NCBI RefSeq assembly: GCF_030066995.1
Contig: NZ_JASJAP010000005.1
Coordinates: 186,001-250,000 of the forward strand
Origin: Erythrobacter sp.
Lineage (GTDB): Bacteria > Pseudomonadota > Alphaproteobacteria > Sphingomonadales > Sphingomonadaceae
Reading direction: 5' to 3'
DNA: 64,000 bases
In this document: positions 57,315-64,000 of the stretch, piece by piece
Position numbering within the stretch: position 1 is the first letter of the stretch
How the letters are laid out: the number at the start of each line of letters is the position of its first letter
Made by a program: the position numbers and the translations under genes
Notes under the pieces: generated by a model
What the model was told of the DNA's origin: nothing
The model's database searches: none
What the model saw: only the letters and a program-made list of their open reading frames with translations

Positions 57315-58616
57315 TCACTCGACCGCGTCGAGACCGTAGGCCGTGTGCAGCACGCGCACCGCCAGCTCGGTCTCGTCTTCGTCAATCAGCACGCTCACCT
57401 TGATCTCCGAGGTCGAGATCGCCTGGATGTTGATCCCGCGATCCGAGAGCGCGCGGAACATGGTGCTCGCAACGCCGGCGTGGCTCTTCATTCCGACCCC
57501 GACGACGCTGATCTTGGCGATCTGGCTGTCTGTGATGATGCGGTTGAAACCGATGAGGTCCCGTCGGTCTTCGAGCAGCGCCTGCGCGCGCGCTAGGTCC
57601 GCCTGCGGGACGGTGAAGGTCACATCGGTCTCGCCCTTGTCGCGGCCCACGTTCTGGATGATCATGTCGACATTGATGCTGGCGTCCGCAAGCGGTTCGA
57701 AGATGTGCGCCACGGCGCCGGGTTTGTCGGGCACACGGGTCAGGATCACCTTCGCTTCGGTCTTGTCGTGCGCGATCCCGGTCACAAGCTGGCGTTCCAT
57801 CAGCCCCTTCTCCACCATTTGGTCCATTTCTTCTTCGGAGACGATGAGCGTCCCGAGCAAATCATCCGCAGACGCGTTCGCGCTGTCCTCGACAAAGCTG
57901 GAGAGCACCTGAAGCCGCACTCCTGCCTTCATGGCGAGGCTTACAGAGCGCGTCTGGAGCACCTTCGCCCCGACGCTGGCGAGCTCCAGCATCTCCTCAT
58001 AGGTCACAGCCTTGAGCTTGCGTGCTTTTGCGACGATGCGCGGATCGGTTGTGTAGACCCCGTCGACATCGGTGTAGATATCGCAGCGATCCGCGCCGAT
58101 CGCCGCCGCAACCGCCACCGCCGACGTATCCGATCCCCCGCGCCCCATCGTCGTGACGCGCCCGTCCTGGCTGACGCCCTGAAACCCCGGAATGACGGCA
58201 ATCTCGCCTTGCTTGAGCGTTTCGAGCATCTCCGGCGCTTCGATGGCCTCAACGCGCGCTTTGGCGTGAGACTGGACCGTGCGCACCGGGATCTGCCAGC
58301 CCAGCCAACTGCGCGCCCTTTCACCGAGTGATTGGAGCGTCAGCGCAAGCAGCCCGCTCGTGACCTGCTCTCCGCTGGCGACCACGACGTCGTATTCCGC
58401 CGGATCGTGCAAGGGGTTCGCCTCGCGGCAGAAGTTGATCAGCCGGTCCGTCTCTCCGGCCATCGCGCTCACAACCACGGCCACTTCGTTGCGCGCCCCG
58501 CCCTTGCCAGCGGCCTGAGCGCGCACCAGCCCCGCCACGCGGCGAATGCGCTCGGTCCCGGCCATCGAGGTGCCGCCGAACTTCATGACGATACGTTGAG
58601 GCTTGTCAGTAGCCAA
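57315..58616 (-). CDS. lysC: Aspartate kinase
   Basis: First step of the aspartate family of amino acids. The 433-residue protein has the VMKFGGTSMAG start, the FQGVSQDGRVTTMGRGGSDT-type substrate loop and two C-terminal ACT domains for feedback control (about 290-430). Begins with TTG at 58616 supported by AGGAG 10 nt upstream; an internal ATG at 58586 is the alternative. Divergent from ubiG. Confidence 0.94.
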   Translation of the reverse strand: MATDKPQRIVMKFGGTSMAGTERIRRVAGLVRAQAAGKGGARNEVAVVVSAMAGETDRLINFCREANPLHDPAEYDVVVASGEQVTSGLLALTLQSLGERARSWLGWQIPVRTVQSHAKARVEAIEAPEMLETLKQGEIAVIPGFQGVSQDGRVTTMGRGGSDTSAVAVAAAIGADRCDIYTDVDGVYTTDPRIVAKARKLKAVTYEEMLELASVGAKVLQTRSVSLAMKAGVRLQVLSSFVEDSANASADDLLGTLIVSEEEMDQMVEKGLMERQLVTGIAHDKTEAKVILTRVPDKPGAVAHIFEPLADASINVDMIIQNVGRDKGETDVTFTVPQADLARAQALLEDRRDLIGFNRIITDSQIAKISVVGVGMKSHAGVASTMFRALSDRGINIQAISTSEIKVSVLIDEDETELAVRVLHTAYGLDAVE

Positions 58617-58680
58617 AAGCGCCGCGCTCCTGTGCGTCGTGTTGCTGGTCTATGCTGAGAGGCGCTGTTAAGGATCCGCC

Positions 58681-59412
58681 ATGGGAAACGCAAATACGAC
58701 CATTAGGCCAGAGGAAGCCGCGTTCTTCTCCAAGCTGGCGCGCGACTGGTGGAATCCCACTGGCAAGATGGCGAGTCTGCACGAGGTGAACCCGGTGCGG
58801 CTCGAATTCCTGCGCGACGCGATCGATGCGCATTGGCCCGGATCGGCAGGCAATGCGAAGCCGCTGGCGGGCAAGTCCGCGCTCGATATCGGCTGCGGCG
58901 CGGGGCTCTTGTGCGAGCCGCTGGCGCGTCTGGGCGCGGATGTGACCGGCGTCGATGCGAGCGCCGAGAACGTCAGCGTCGCCGCCGCGCACGCCGAAGG
59001 GGTCGGGCTCGACATTCGCTACATGGCGGGCGAAGTGGGCAAGCTCGATATCGGCGCCTTCGATCTGGTCACCTGCGTCGAAGTCATCGAGCATGTGGCG
59101 GACAAGCGCGCCTTCATCGCCGATATTGCAGCGCGTCTCGCTCCCGGTGGGCTCTTGGTCATGTCGACCCCCAACCGCACCGCCGCGAGCCGTGTGCTGC
59201 TTGTCGGGGCGGCGGAGGCCATCGGCTACGTGCCGCGCGGCACGCATCGCTGGCGCGATTTCATCAATCCCGAGGAGTTCGAAGAGCTCCTCACCGGTGT
59301 CGGCCTAGAACGCATCGATCAGCGCGGCATCGCCTTTCGTCCGGGCAAGGGGCTTCATCTCTCCGAGGACACCTCGATCAATTACATCCTTTCCGCCCGC
59401 CACGCGCCCTGA
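58681..59412 (+). CDS. ubiG: Ubiquinone biosynthesis O-methyltransferase
   Basis: SAM-dependent methyltransferase for two O-methylations in ubiquinone synthesis. The 243-residue protein has the FSKLARDWWNPTGKMASLH start typical of UbiG, the SAM-binding motif LDIGCGAGLL and the VIEHV segment. ATG at 58681, 64 bp from the divergent lysC. Confidence 0.95.
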   Translation: MGNANTTIRPEEAAFFSKLARDWWNPTGKMASLHEVNPVRLEFLRDAIDAHWPGSAGNAKPLAGKSALDIGCGAGLLCEPLARLGADVTGVDASAENVSVAAAHAEGVGLDIRYMAGEVGKLDIGAFDLVTCVEVIEHVADKRAFIADIAARLAPGGLLVMSTPNRTAASRVLLVGAAEAIGYVPRGTHRWRDFINPEEFEELLTGVGLERIDQRGIAFRPGKGLHLSEDTSINYILSARHAP

Positions 59413-59414
59413 GC

Positions 59415-60494
59415 CTAGTCCGCCTCGCTCTCAACCAGCGCGACCAGCTCCTTGACGTTATCCGTGAAGAAGCCATCCGCGCCGGTCGCAAGGGCCGCGC
59501 TCCACAGCTTGCGATAGTCGCCGTCCTCGGCATCGCCGCCCGGCTTGCGCAGTGCGCTGGGCAGGAAGCCGTTCTCTTTACGCAGCGTCCAGGGATGAAC
59601 CTTGAGCCCGGCGGCGTGCGCGTTCGCAACAAGCGCGGTCGGCTCCATCGTCGCCGGGTCAAGCGCGTGGCCAAGCCACGGGCCGATGCCATCGGCGTAG
59701 GTCGCAATTTCGGCAAGACCAAGCGGCGCCAGCATGTCGGTCCAGCGCATGGACGGTTCGTCGTAAGGGCCGCCCGTCGATGAGATCAGCAGAACCAGCG
59801 GTGTGTCGACCAGCTTGTTGAGCCGCTGCAGCGGGCCGACCTCGAAGATCTGGATAAAGACCGCCGCATCCGCGCGATCGAGGTCGAATTTCGCCAGCTC
59901 GATCGCCAGCAGATCGACCATGTCGATCCCTTCCTGCTCAAGCATCAGCGTCGGGTGCTTGAGCTCTGGGTAGAGCCCGATGGCCCGACCCGTTTCCGCC
60001 TCCTTCGCGCGCACAAGCTGGACGATCTCGGCAAAGGTCGGGATCGGATAGAGGCCGTTATACCGCGCGCTTGCCGGGCGCGATCCGGGCACACGCTCGC
60101 GGGCGCGCAGGGTGCGCAGCTCTTCCAGCGTGAAGTCCTCGGTGAACCACCCGGCGACGCGCTGACCTTCGATCATCTTGGTTCGGCGACGGTCCTCGAA
60201 CTCTTCCCGGCTCGCGACATCGGTGGTGCCGGACAGCTCGTTTTCGTGGCGCGCGACAAGCTGCAAGTCTTTGGTCACGACCAGATCGGGTTCGATGTAG
60301 TCCGCACCCTGATCGATCGCGAGCTCGTAGGCGGCGAGTGTGTGTTCGGGCCGCTCGCCGCTCGCCCCGCGATGCGCGATGATCAGCGGGCGGCTCGCAC
60401 GCGTACCCTCGTCGGCGGTTTCAGCCTGCGCGGCCATGGGGAGAGCCATCGCCAGAGTGCCCAGAACAAGCCTTACAAGAGCGCGGCTGACCAT
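59415..60494 (-). CDS. Glycerophosphodiester phosphodiesterase, periplasmic
   Basis: GlpQ-like GDPD of 359 residues with a signal peptide (1-24, AQA cleavage). The GDPD TIM-barrel has IIAHRGASGERPEHT, YIEPDLVVTKD and LVARHENELSG, which hold the catalytic His and the metal-binding Glu and Asp. Hydrolyses glycerophosphodiesters to glycerol-3-phosphate and an alcohol. Start overlaps the ArsC-like gene by 22 bp. Confidence 0.92.
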   Translation of the reverse strand: MVSRALVRLVLGTLAMALPMAAQAETADEGTRASRPLIIAHRGASGERPEHTLAAYELAIDQGADYIEPDLVVTKDLQLVARHENELSGTTDVASREEFEDRRRTKMIEGQRVAGWFTEDFTLEELRTLRARERVPGSRPASARYNGLYPIPTFAEIVQLVRAKEAETGRAIGLYPELKHPTLMLEQEGIDMVDLLAIELAKFDLDRADAAVFIQIFEVGPLQRLNKLVDTPLVLLISSTGGPYDEPSMRWTDMLAPLGLAEIATYADGIGPWLGHALDPATMEPTALVANAHAAGLKVHPWTLRKENGFLPSALRKPGGDAEDGDYRKLWSAALATGADGFFTDNVKELVALVESEAD

Positions 60495-60823
60495 TCGTCT
60501 TCCTTGAAACCTATGAGAACACCGCCCGCATGCTCAACCACCGGGCGCTTGATCATGCTGGGCTGCTGAACGAGCAAGGTGACGGCGCCGTGACGATCCT
60601 CGGCCTGTGCCTTTTGCTCATCGGACAGCTTGCGAAAGGTCGTGCCGCGCTTGTTGAGCACGGTTTCAACGCCCTTGGCCGCGATCCAGCTTTCGAGCCT
60701 TTCAGCCTCCGCGCCTTCCTTCTTGTAATCGTGAAAGGCGTAGTCGAGGCCGTTTGCATCGAGCCATTTGCGCGCCTTCTTCACGGTGTCGCAATTGGGG
60801 ATGCCATAGACTTGCAGCGTCAC
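60473..60823 (-). CDS. ArsC/Spx-like thioredoxin-fold protein
   Basis: A 116-residue protein of the ArsC/YffB/Spx family with the GIPNCDTVKKARKWL active-site helix (one Cys), RGTTFRKL and the SMIKRPVV segment. Typical YffB-type proteins lack the full arsenate reductase Cys set, so arsenate reduction is not assured. Probably a glutathione-linked redox protein. Overlaps the downstream GDPD gene. Confidence 0.88.
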   Translation of the reverse strand: MTLQVYGIPNCDTVKKARKWLDANGLDYAFHDYKKEGAEAERLESWIAAKGVETVLNKRGTTFRKLSDEQKAQAEDRHGAVTLLVQQPSMIKRPVVEHAGGVLIGFKEDEWSAALL

Positions 60824-60970
60824 TGGGGCTCTCCTTCACACTCGGTTCGTCGCATGCACGGAACGCTTGATACACATGGAACACTGTCCTGAGGCGAAAA
60901 ACGCAGCGCTTGGATCGCGCCTTCGCAAGACAATCGCACAAGGGAGGCCGGAGCTTTCATAAGGCCTCTT

Positions 60971-61456
60971 CTAGCGCCCGGTCGCGGTGTAGGACACCTG
61001 TGCATCGGCGATAGCCACGGCGAGCGCGTCGGCGGCGTCCGTGCCAGCGATCGCAACGCCCGGTAACAGCACCTTGACCATCGCGGCAACCTGGACCTTG
61101 TCCGCTCCGCCCGTGCCGACGACCGATTGCTTGACCTTGCGCGCGGCGTGCTCGTTCACCGCCAAACCCGCCGCCCCGCACGCCGCCAGCACCGCGCCGC
61201 GCGCCTGCGCCAGCTTGAGCGTGGATTGCGCGTTCTTGTTGACGAAGATCTCCTCGCACGCGGCGCGATCGGGCGCATGCGCGGCGATCACGTCGGCAAT
61301 CCCCGCCTGAAGCGCGGCAAGCCGCTCGGCGATCGGGGCCTTCGCGTCGGTGGGCAGCTGGCCGTTCGCGACATGAGCCAGGCGCGAGCCCTCGCTGCGC
61401 ACAAGGCCCCAGCCGGTGCAGGACAGCGAGGGATCGAGGCCGAGAATGAGGGTCAC
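60971..61456 (-). CDS. ruvC: Holliday junction resolvase
   Basis: Dimeric endonuclease that cuts Holliday junctions. The 161-residue protein starts at the conserved LILGLDPSLSCTGWG (catalytic Asp), has the CEEIFVNKNAQST (Glu) segment and the final Asp pair in the TDAADALAVA region. GTG at 61456 is preceded by an AGGAAGAG ribosome-binding site; a longer frame from 61528 translates the intergenic repeat and is rejected. ruvA and ruvB do not follow in the window. Confidence 0.93.
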   Translation of the reverse strand: MTLILGLDPSLSCTGWGLVRSEGSRLAHVANGQLPTDAKAPIAERLAALQAGIADVIAAHAPDRAACEEIFVNKNAQSTLKLAQARGAVLAACGAAGLAVNEHAARKVKQSVVGTGGADKVQVAAMVKVLLPGVAIAGTDAADALAVAIADAQVSYTATGR

Positions 61457-61458
61457 AG

Positions 61459-61570
61459 CTCTTCCTCCCCGAAACGGGGAGGGGGACCGCCCGTAGGGTG
61501 GTGGAGGGGCAGAGCGGGTTCCGCCCACCCACCATGCTGCGCATGGTCCCCCCTCCCAGATAGGAGGGAT
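61459..61570. repeat. Sphingomonad-type GC-rich palindromic intergenic repeat
   Basis: Contains a perfect 8-bp stem CCTCCCCG / CGGGGAGG with a 3-nt loop (61464-61482), then an imperfect ACCGCCC / GGGTGGT hairpin, then GGAGGGGC and a second, roughly mirrored half rich in CCACCC and GGTCCCCCCTCC. This kind of cassette is very frequent in sphingomonad and other alphaproteobacterial genomes. It lies directly upstream of the ruvC ribosome-binding site. Confidence 0.75.
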
Positions 61571-61577
61571 AGGAAAC

Positions 61578-61670
61578 TCACAACCCCACCAGCCAGCCGA
61601 CGCGCCACAGGAACGCCAGCAGCAGCGCGGCGCCCAGACTCAGCGCAAAGGCCCATTCGCGCCAGCTCAA
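61578..61670 (-). CDS. Possible 30-residue membrane peptide
   Basis: A TTG start overlaps the yebC stop (TTGA) and opens a 30-codon frame whose product is nearly all one hydrophobic helix with four Trp, starting [15 protein letters not shown] and ending in a WLVGL-like tail. The coupling to yebC and the clean helix suggest a real small protein. No direct evidence of expression. Confidence 0.4.
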   Translation of the reverse strand: MSWREWAFALSLGAALLLAFLWRVGWLVGL

Positions 61671-62413
61671 GCGTCGAGCTTTTCCATCACATCGTCGGGG
61701 ATCTCGTAATTGCCCCAAACGGTCTGCACATCGTCGTCGTCTTCCAGCGCGTCGATCAGCTTCATCAGCGTGCCCGCGCCTTTCTCGTCCATCTCGACGG
61801 TGAGGTTGGGCTTCCAGGCGAGCTTGACTTCCTTCGCCTCGCCCAGCGCCTGTTCGAGCGCCGAGGAGACGCCGTGCAGGTCTTCGGCCGCGGTCCAGAT
61901 CTCGTGGCCGTCCTCGGAAGAGGAAATGTCCTCCGCGCCCGCTTCGAGCGCGGCTTCGAGCACGGCTTCCTCATCGCCCGCCTCCGCGCCGTATTCGATG
62001 TAGCCGAGCCGCTCGAACCCGTGCGCGACCGAGCCTTCGGTGCCCAGATTGCCACCGTTCTTGGAAAACGCGGTGCGCACGGCGGTGGCGGTGCGGTTGC
62101 GGTTGTCGGTCAGCGCCTCGACGATGATCGCGCTGCCGCCCGGGCCATAACCTTCGTAGCGCACCTCTTCATAGCTCTCGTCATCGCCCGCGCTCGCCTT
62201 GTCGATCGCGCGCTGGATGTTGTCCTTGGGCATGGACTGCGCCTTGGCGTTGTTGACCGCCAGACGCAGGCGCGGGTTCATGTCGGGATCGGGCATGCCC
62301 ATCTTGGCCGCCACCGTGATCTCGCGGCTCAGCTTGGAAAACAGGTTGGAGCGTTTCTTGTCCTGCGCACCCTTGCGGTGCATGATGTTCTTGAATTTGG
62401 AATGGCCAGCCAT
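61667..62413 (-). CDS. yebC: YebC/PmpR family protein
   Basis: A 248-residue member of the YebC family, with the invariant [20 protein letters not shown] start and the [27 protein letters not shown] core. These proteins were described as transcriptional regulators (PmpR) and more recently as factors that relieve ribosome stalling. Located upstream of ruvC, as in many bacteria. Confidence 0.95.
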   Translation of the reverse strand: MAGHSKFKNIMHRKGAQDKKRSNLFSKLSREITVAAKMGMPDPDMNPRLRLAVNNAKAQSMPKDNIQRAIDKASAGDDESYEEVRYEGYGPGGSAIIVEALTDNRNRTATAVRTAFSKNGGNLGTEGSVAHGFERLGYIEYGAEAGDEEAVLEAALEAGAEDISSSEDGHEIWTAAEDLHGVSSALEQALGEAKEVKLAWKPNLTVEMDEKGAGTLMKLIDALEDDDDVQTVWGNYEIPDDVMEKLDA

Positions 62414-62508
62414 TGGTTTTCCTTGGAGGAATTCTTCTTGTCGAAATGGTAAGGGTGCGCGAGTGAAAAGGGCGCCATGGAAAGCCCCGCATTAGCCCGT
62501 TGAGCGAT

Positions 62509-63309
62509 ATGACGACAAGCCCTCTAACAGAACCCGAAATCGAGCGCGCCTTTGGCGATCTTGCACCCCCGCCCGCGCCCGCAAGCGCGCGCGAAGAATG
62601 GCGGCGATACGCGGGATTTCTAAAGCGCCCGCGATTGCCATCTGCGGGGACCGAGACCGGCAGCTACCCCGCAATCGGCCGCCTTCTGGCTCTGGATCTG
62701 GCGCTGATGATGCTGTTTTTCGCAACGCTCAGCGCCGCGCAGGCGTTCGGCTTCACCCTGCCCGACAACGTCAACAACGCGCTCACGCCCGACCTCGCGA
62801 CCCTCGCACTGATCGTGCTCGCCGCGCCGATCGGGGAAGAGCTGATCTTCCGAAGCTGGCTTAGGGGCCATCCGGGGGTCATGGCGGCGACCGCGTGCGT
62901 CGTTCTTGGCTTTGCGCTGCTGACTATCGGCGCGCTGTATCCCGAGGGCTCCAGCATCGCTCTCGCGCTCGGCCTCGCAGGCGCGTTGGCGGCGCTGATT
63001 GGCGCGCCACTTGGCGCCTTCCTCCTGCTGAAGCGCCCCGTGCCCGCGTTCTTTGCAAACCACTTTCCGGTGTTTTTCTGGCTGAGCACCGCCGCCTTCG
63101 CGCTCATCCACCTTGCCAACTACACCGAGGGCTCGCTCCCCATCTTGCTGCTCCTGGTGCTGCCCCAATTCCTGTTGGGAACGATGCTGGGCTATCTGCG
63201 CGTGCATTACAGCCTGGTGGCCGCCATTGTCCTGCACGCGGTGCATAACGCGGTGCTGTTTGGCCTCGCGGTGCTGGGCGGCCTCGGCGAAACCGCGCCA
63301 GCCGCGTAA
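62509..63309 (+). CDS. CPBP family intramembrane metalloprotease
   Basis: A 266-residue Abi/CPBP (Rce1-like) membrane protein with about seven helices. It has the EExxxR motif in GEELIFRSWLRG, the second motif FALIHLAN and the third HAVHNAVL, so all the conserved glutamate and histidine residues are present. ATG at 62509 used; TTG at 62500 is also possible. Function in bacteria is usually undefined. Confidence 0.88.
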   Translation: MTTSPLTEPEIERAFGDLAPPPAPASAREEWRRYAGFLKRPRLPSAGTETGSYPAIGRLLALDLALMMLFFATLSAAQAFGFTLPDNVNNALTPDLATLALIVLAAPIGEELIFRSWLRGHPGVMAATACVVLGFALLTIGALYPEGSSIALALGLAGALAALIGAPLGAFLLLKRPVPAFFANHFPVFFWLSTAAFALIHLANYTEGSLPILLLLVLPQFLLGTMLGYLRVHYSLVAAIVLHAVHNAVLFGLAVLGGLGETAPAA

Positions 63310-63316
63310 GCCCCGG

Positions 63317-63664
63317 CTAGACCTTCACCGCCGTCCCGCTGGCGCTGACCATCAGCATCGATCCGGTGTCCCCCACCACTTCGTAATCGAGATCGACGCC
63401 AACGACCGCGTTGCACCCCCGGCTGGCGGCTTCGGCCTGCAATTCCGCAATCGCCTCGTCGCGCGCCTGTTTGAGGATCCGCTCATAGGAACCCGAGCGC
63501 CCACCCACGATATCGCGAATATTCGCAAACAGATCGCGGAACAGATTGGCGCCAACGATCACTTCGCCGACCACGATCCCGGCGTAGTCCTGGATCGGAC
63601 GGCCTTCGATCGTGGGGGTGGTGGTGACGATAACACCGCGCGCGTCTTTCCATTCGGTGGGCAT
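63317..63664 (-). CDS. YbjQ/UPF0145 family protein
   Basis: A 115-residue protein of the YbjQ family (heavy-metal-binding-domain-like, homopentameric fold). It has [29 protein letters not shown] and [15 protein letters not shown]. Function unknown. Seven bp from the convergent CPBP gene end. Confidence 0.9.
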   Translation of the reverse strand: MPTEWKDARGVIVTTTPTIEGRPIQDYAGIVVGEVIVGANLFRDLFANIRDIVGGRSGSYERILKQARDEAIAELQAEAASRGCNAVVGVDLDYEVVGDTGSMLMVSASGTAVKV

Positions 63665-63731
63665 TGGGTTCTCCTCATCTGTGTGTATTGCGCCCCTATT
63701 ACACCTTCACTTGCGTCGCAAGGAACCAGCC

Positions 63732-64000
63732 TTACTCGAACACCTCTGTCACCGGGCGCTCACTATCAAGCAGTGTGAGAAGCAGAGCGAGCGCGAACAG
63801 CGAAATGGCCCAGCTTACGAAGCCATACTGGATGTTGAAGGCGACGATCAGCCAGGGTCTGGGCCATTCTGCACCCATTTGAGCAAGACCATAGACAAAA
63901 GCGAAATCGAGCATGGAAATGGCCAGATAGAGCATCACCATTGAGGGCCACTCGACAAATACGAACCGATGCGCGCGTCCGAATGTCGGCCTGCGAAGGC
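63732..64000 (-). CDS. Predicted membrane protein (5' end outside window)
   Basis: The frame is open to the right edge. The visible part has two hydrophobic helices (AISMLDFAFVYGLAQMG region and SWAISLFALALLLTLL region) and ends in a short charged tail. Upstream of an internal ATG at 63941 the frame still reads plausible basic and aromatic residues, so the gene probably starts beyond the window. Family not recognised. Confidence 0.45.
   Translation of the reverse strand, partial: LRRPTFGRAHRFVFVEWPSMVMLYLAISMLDFAFVYGLAQMGAEWPRPWLIVAFNIQYGFVSWAISLFALALLLTLLDSERPVTEVFE

Noticed and set aside
61453..61656. 67-residue protein across the intergenic repeat
   Set aside because: It translates the palindromic repeat and overlaps the ruvC start; composition is repeat-derived.

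Overview
The window comes from a high-GC alphaproteobacterium, most probably an Erythrobacter-like member of the Sphingomonadales. The evidence is the set of alphaproteobacterial housekeeping genes (UPF0262, dnaB, rpoZ, ftsH, lysC, ubiG, ruvC, yebC), a sphingomonad-type GC-rich intergenic repeat next to ruvC, and remnants of the unusual pcs and mcr genes, a combination I associate with Erythrobacter such as strain NAP1. I see no rRNA, tRNA, insertion sequence or CRISPR array.

Layout. 1-9.3 kb is housekeeping: a DUF4197 protein, the overlapping UPF0262 / GH25-like / cdd operon, dnaB, rpoZ, an orphan ParA, a DUF3667 membrane protein, ftsH and a TetR regulator. 9.4-13.8 kb is a four-gene tripartite exporter (DevC-type permease, ATPase, membrane-fusion protein, outer-membrane lipoprotein) divergent from the TetR gene, with a palindromic operator candidate between them. 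13.8-15.4 kb holds a MaoC dehydratase and an AMACR-type CoA-ester enzyme.

15.4-44.1 kb is a large surface-polysaccharide locus of alternating-strand blocks. It contains an Alg14/Alg13-like split glycosyltransferase, wecC and wecB (UDP-ManNAc and its uronic acid), Wza, Wzc, three more glycosyltransferases, Wzy-like and Wzx proteins, a pyruvyltransferase overlapping an FrhB-like iron-sulfur protein, an acetyltransferase divergent from an SGNH hydrolase, rfbACDB (dTDP-L-rhamnose), an ABC exporter and a second O-antigen-ligase-like protein. The predicted product is an acidic polymer containing ManNAcA, rhamnose, pyruvate and perhaps acetate. No priming glycosyltransferase or Wzb phosphatase is visible. 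Inside the locus at 27.96-30.75 kb is a two-gene cassette resembling the head-spike base and fibre of the Rhodobacter capsulatus gene transfer agent (GTA). In that organism the spikes bind the capsule of the recipient cell.

44.3-46.2 kb carries a dienelactone-hydrolase-like protein and an NDUFA9-type NAD-binding protein. 46.45-53.59 kb is a decayed 3-hydroxypropionate-pathway locus: propionyl-CoA synthase (pcs) is fused by deletion to malonyl-CoA reductase (mcr), with a further deletion and frameshift, an in-frame stop and no recognisable start codon.

53.6-64 kb returns to chromosomal genes: psiE-like, purT, a PAS protein with a degenerate GGDEF domain, a PilZ-XRE fusion, lysC, ubiG, glpQ-like, an ArsC/Spx-like protein, ruvC, a possible 30-residue membrane peptide, yebC, a CPBP protease, a YbjQ protein and a truncated membrane protein at the right edge.
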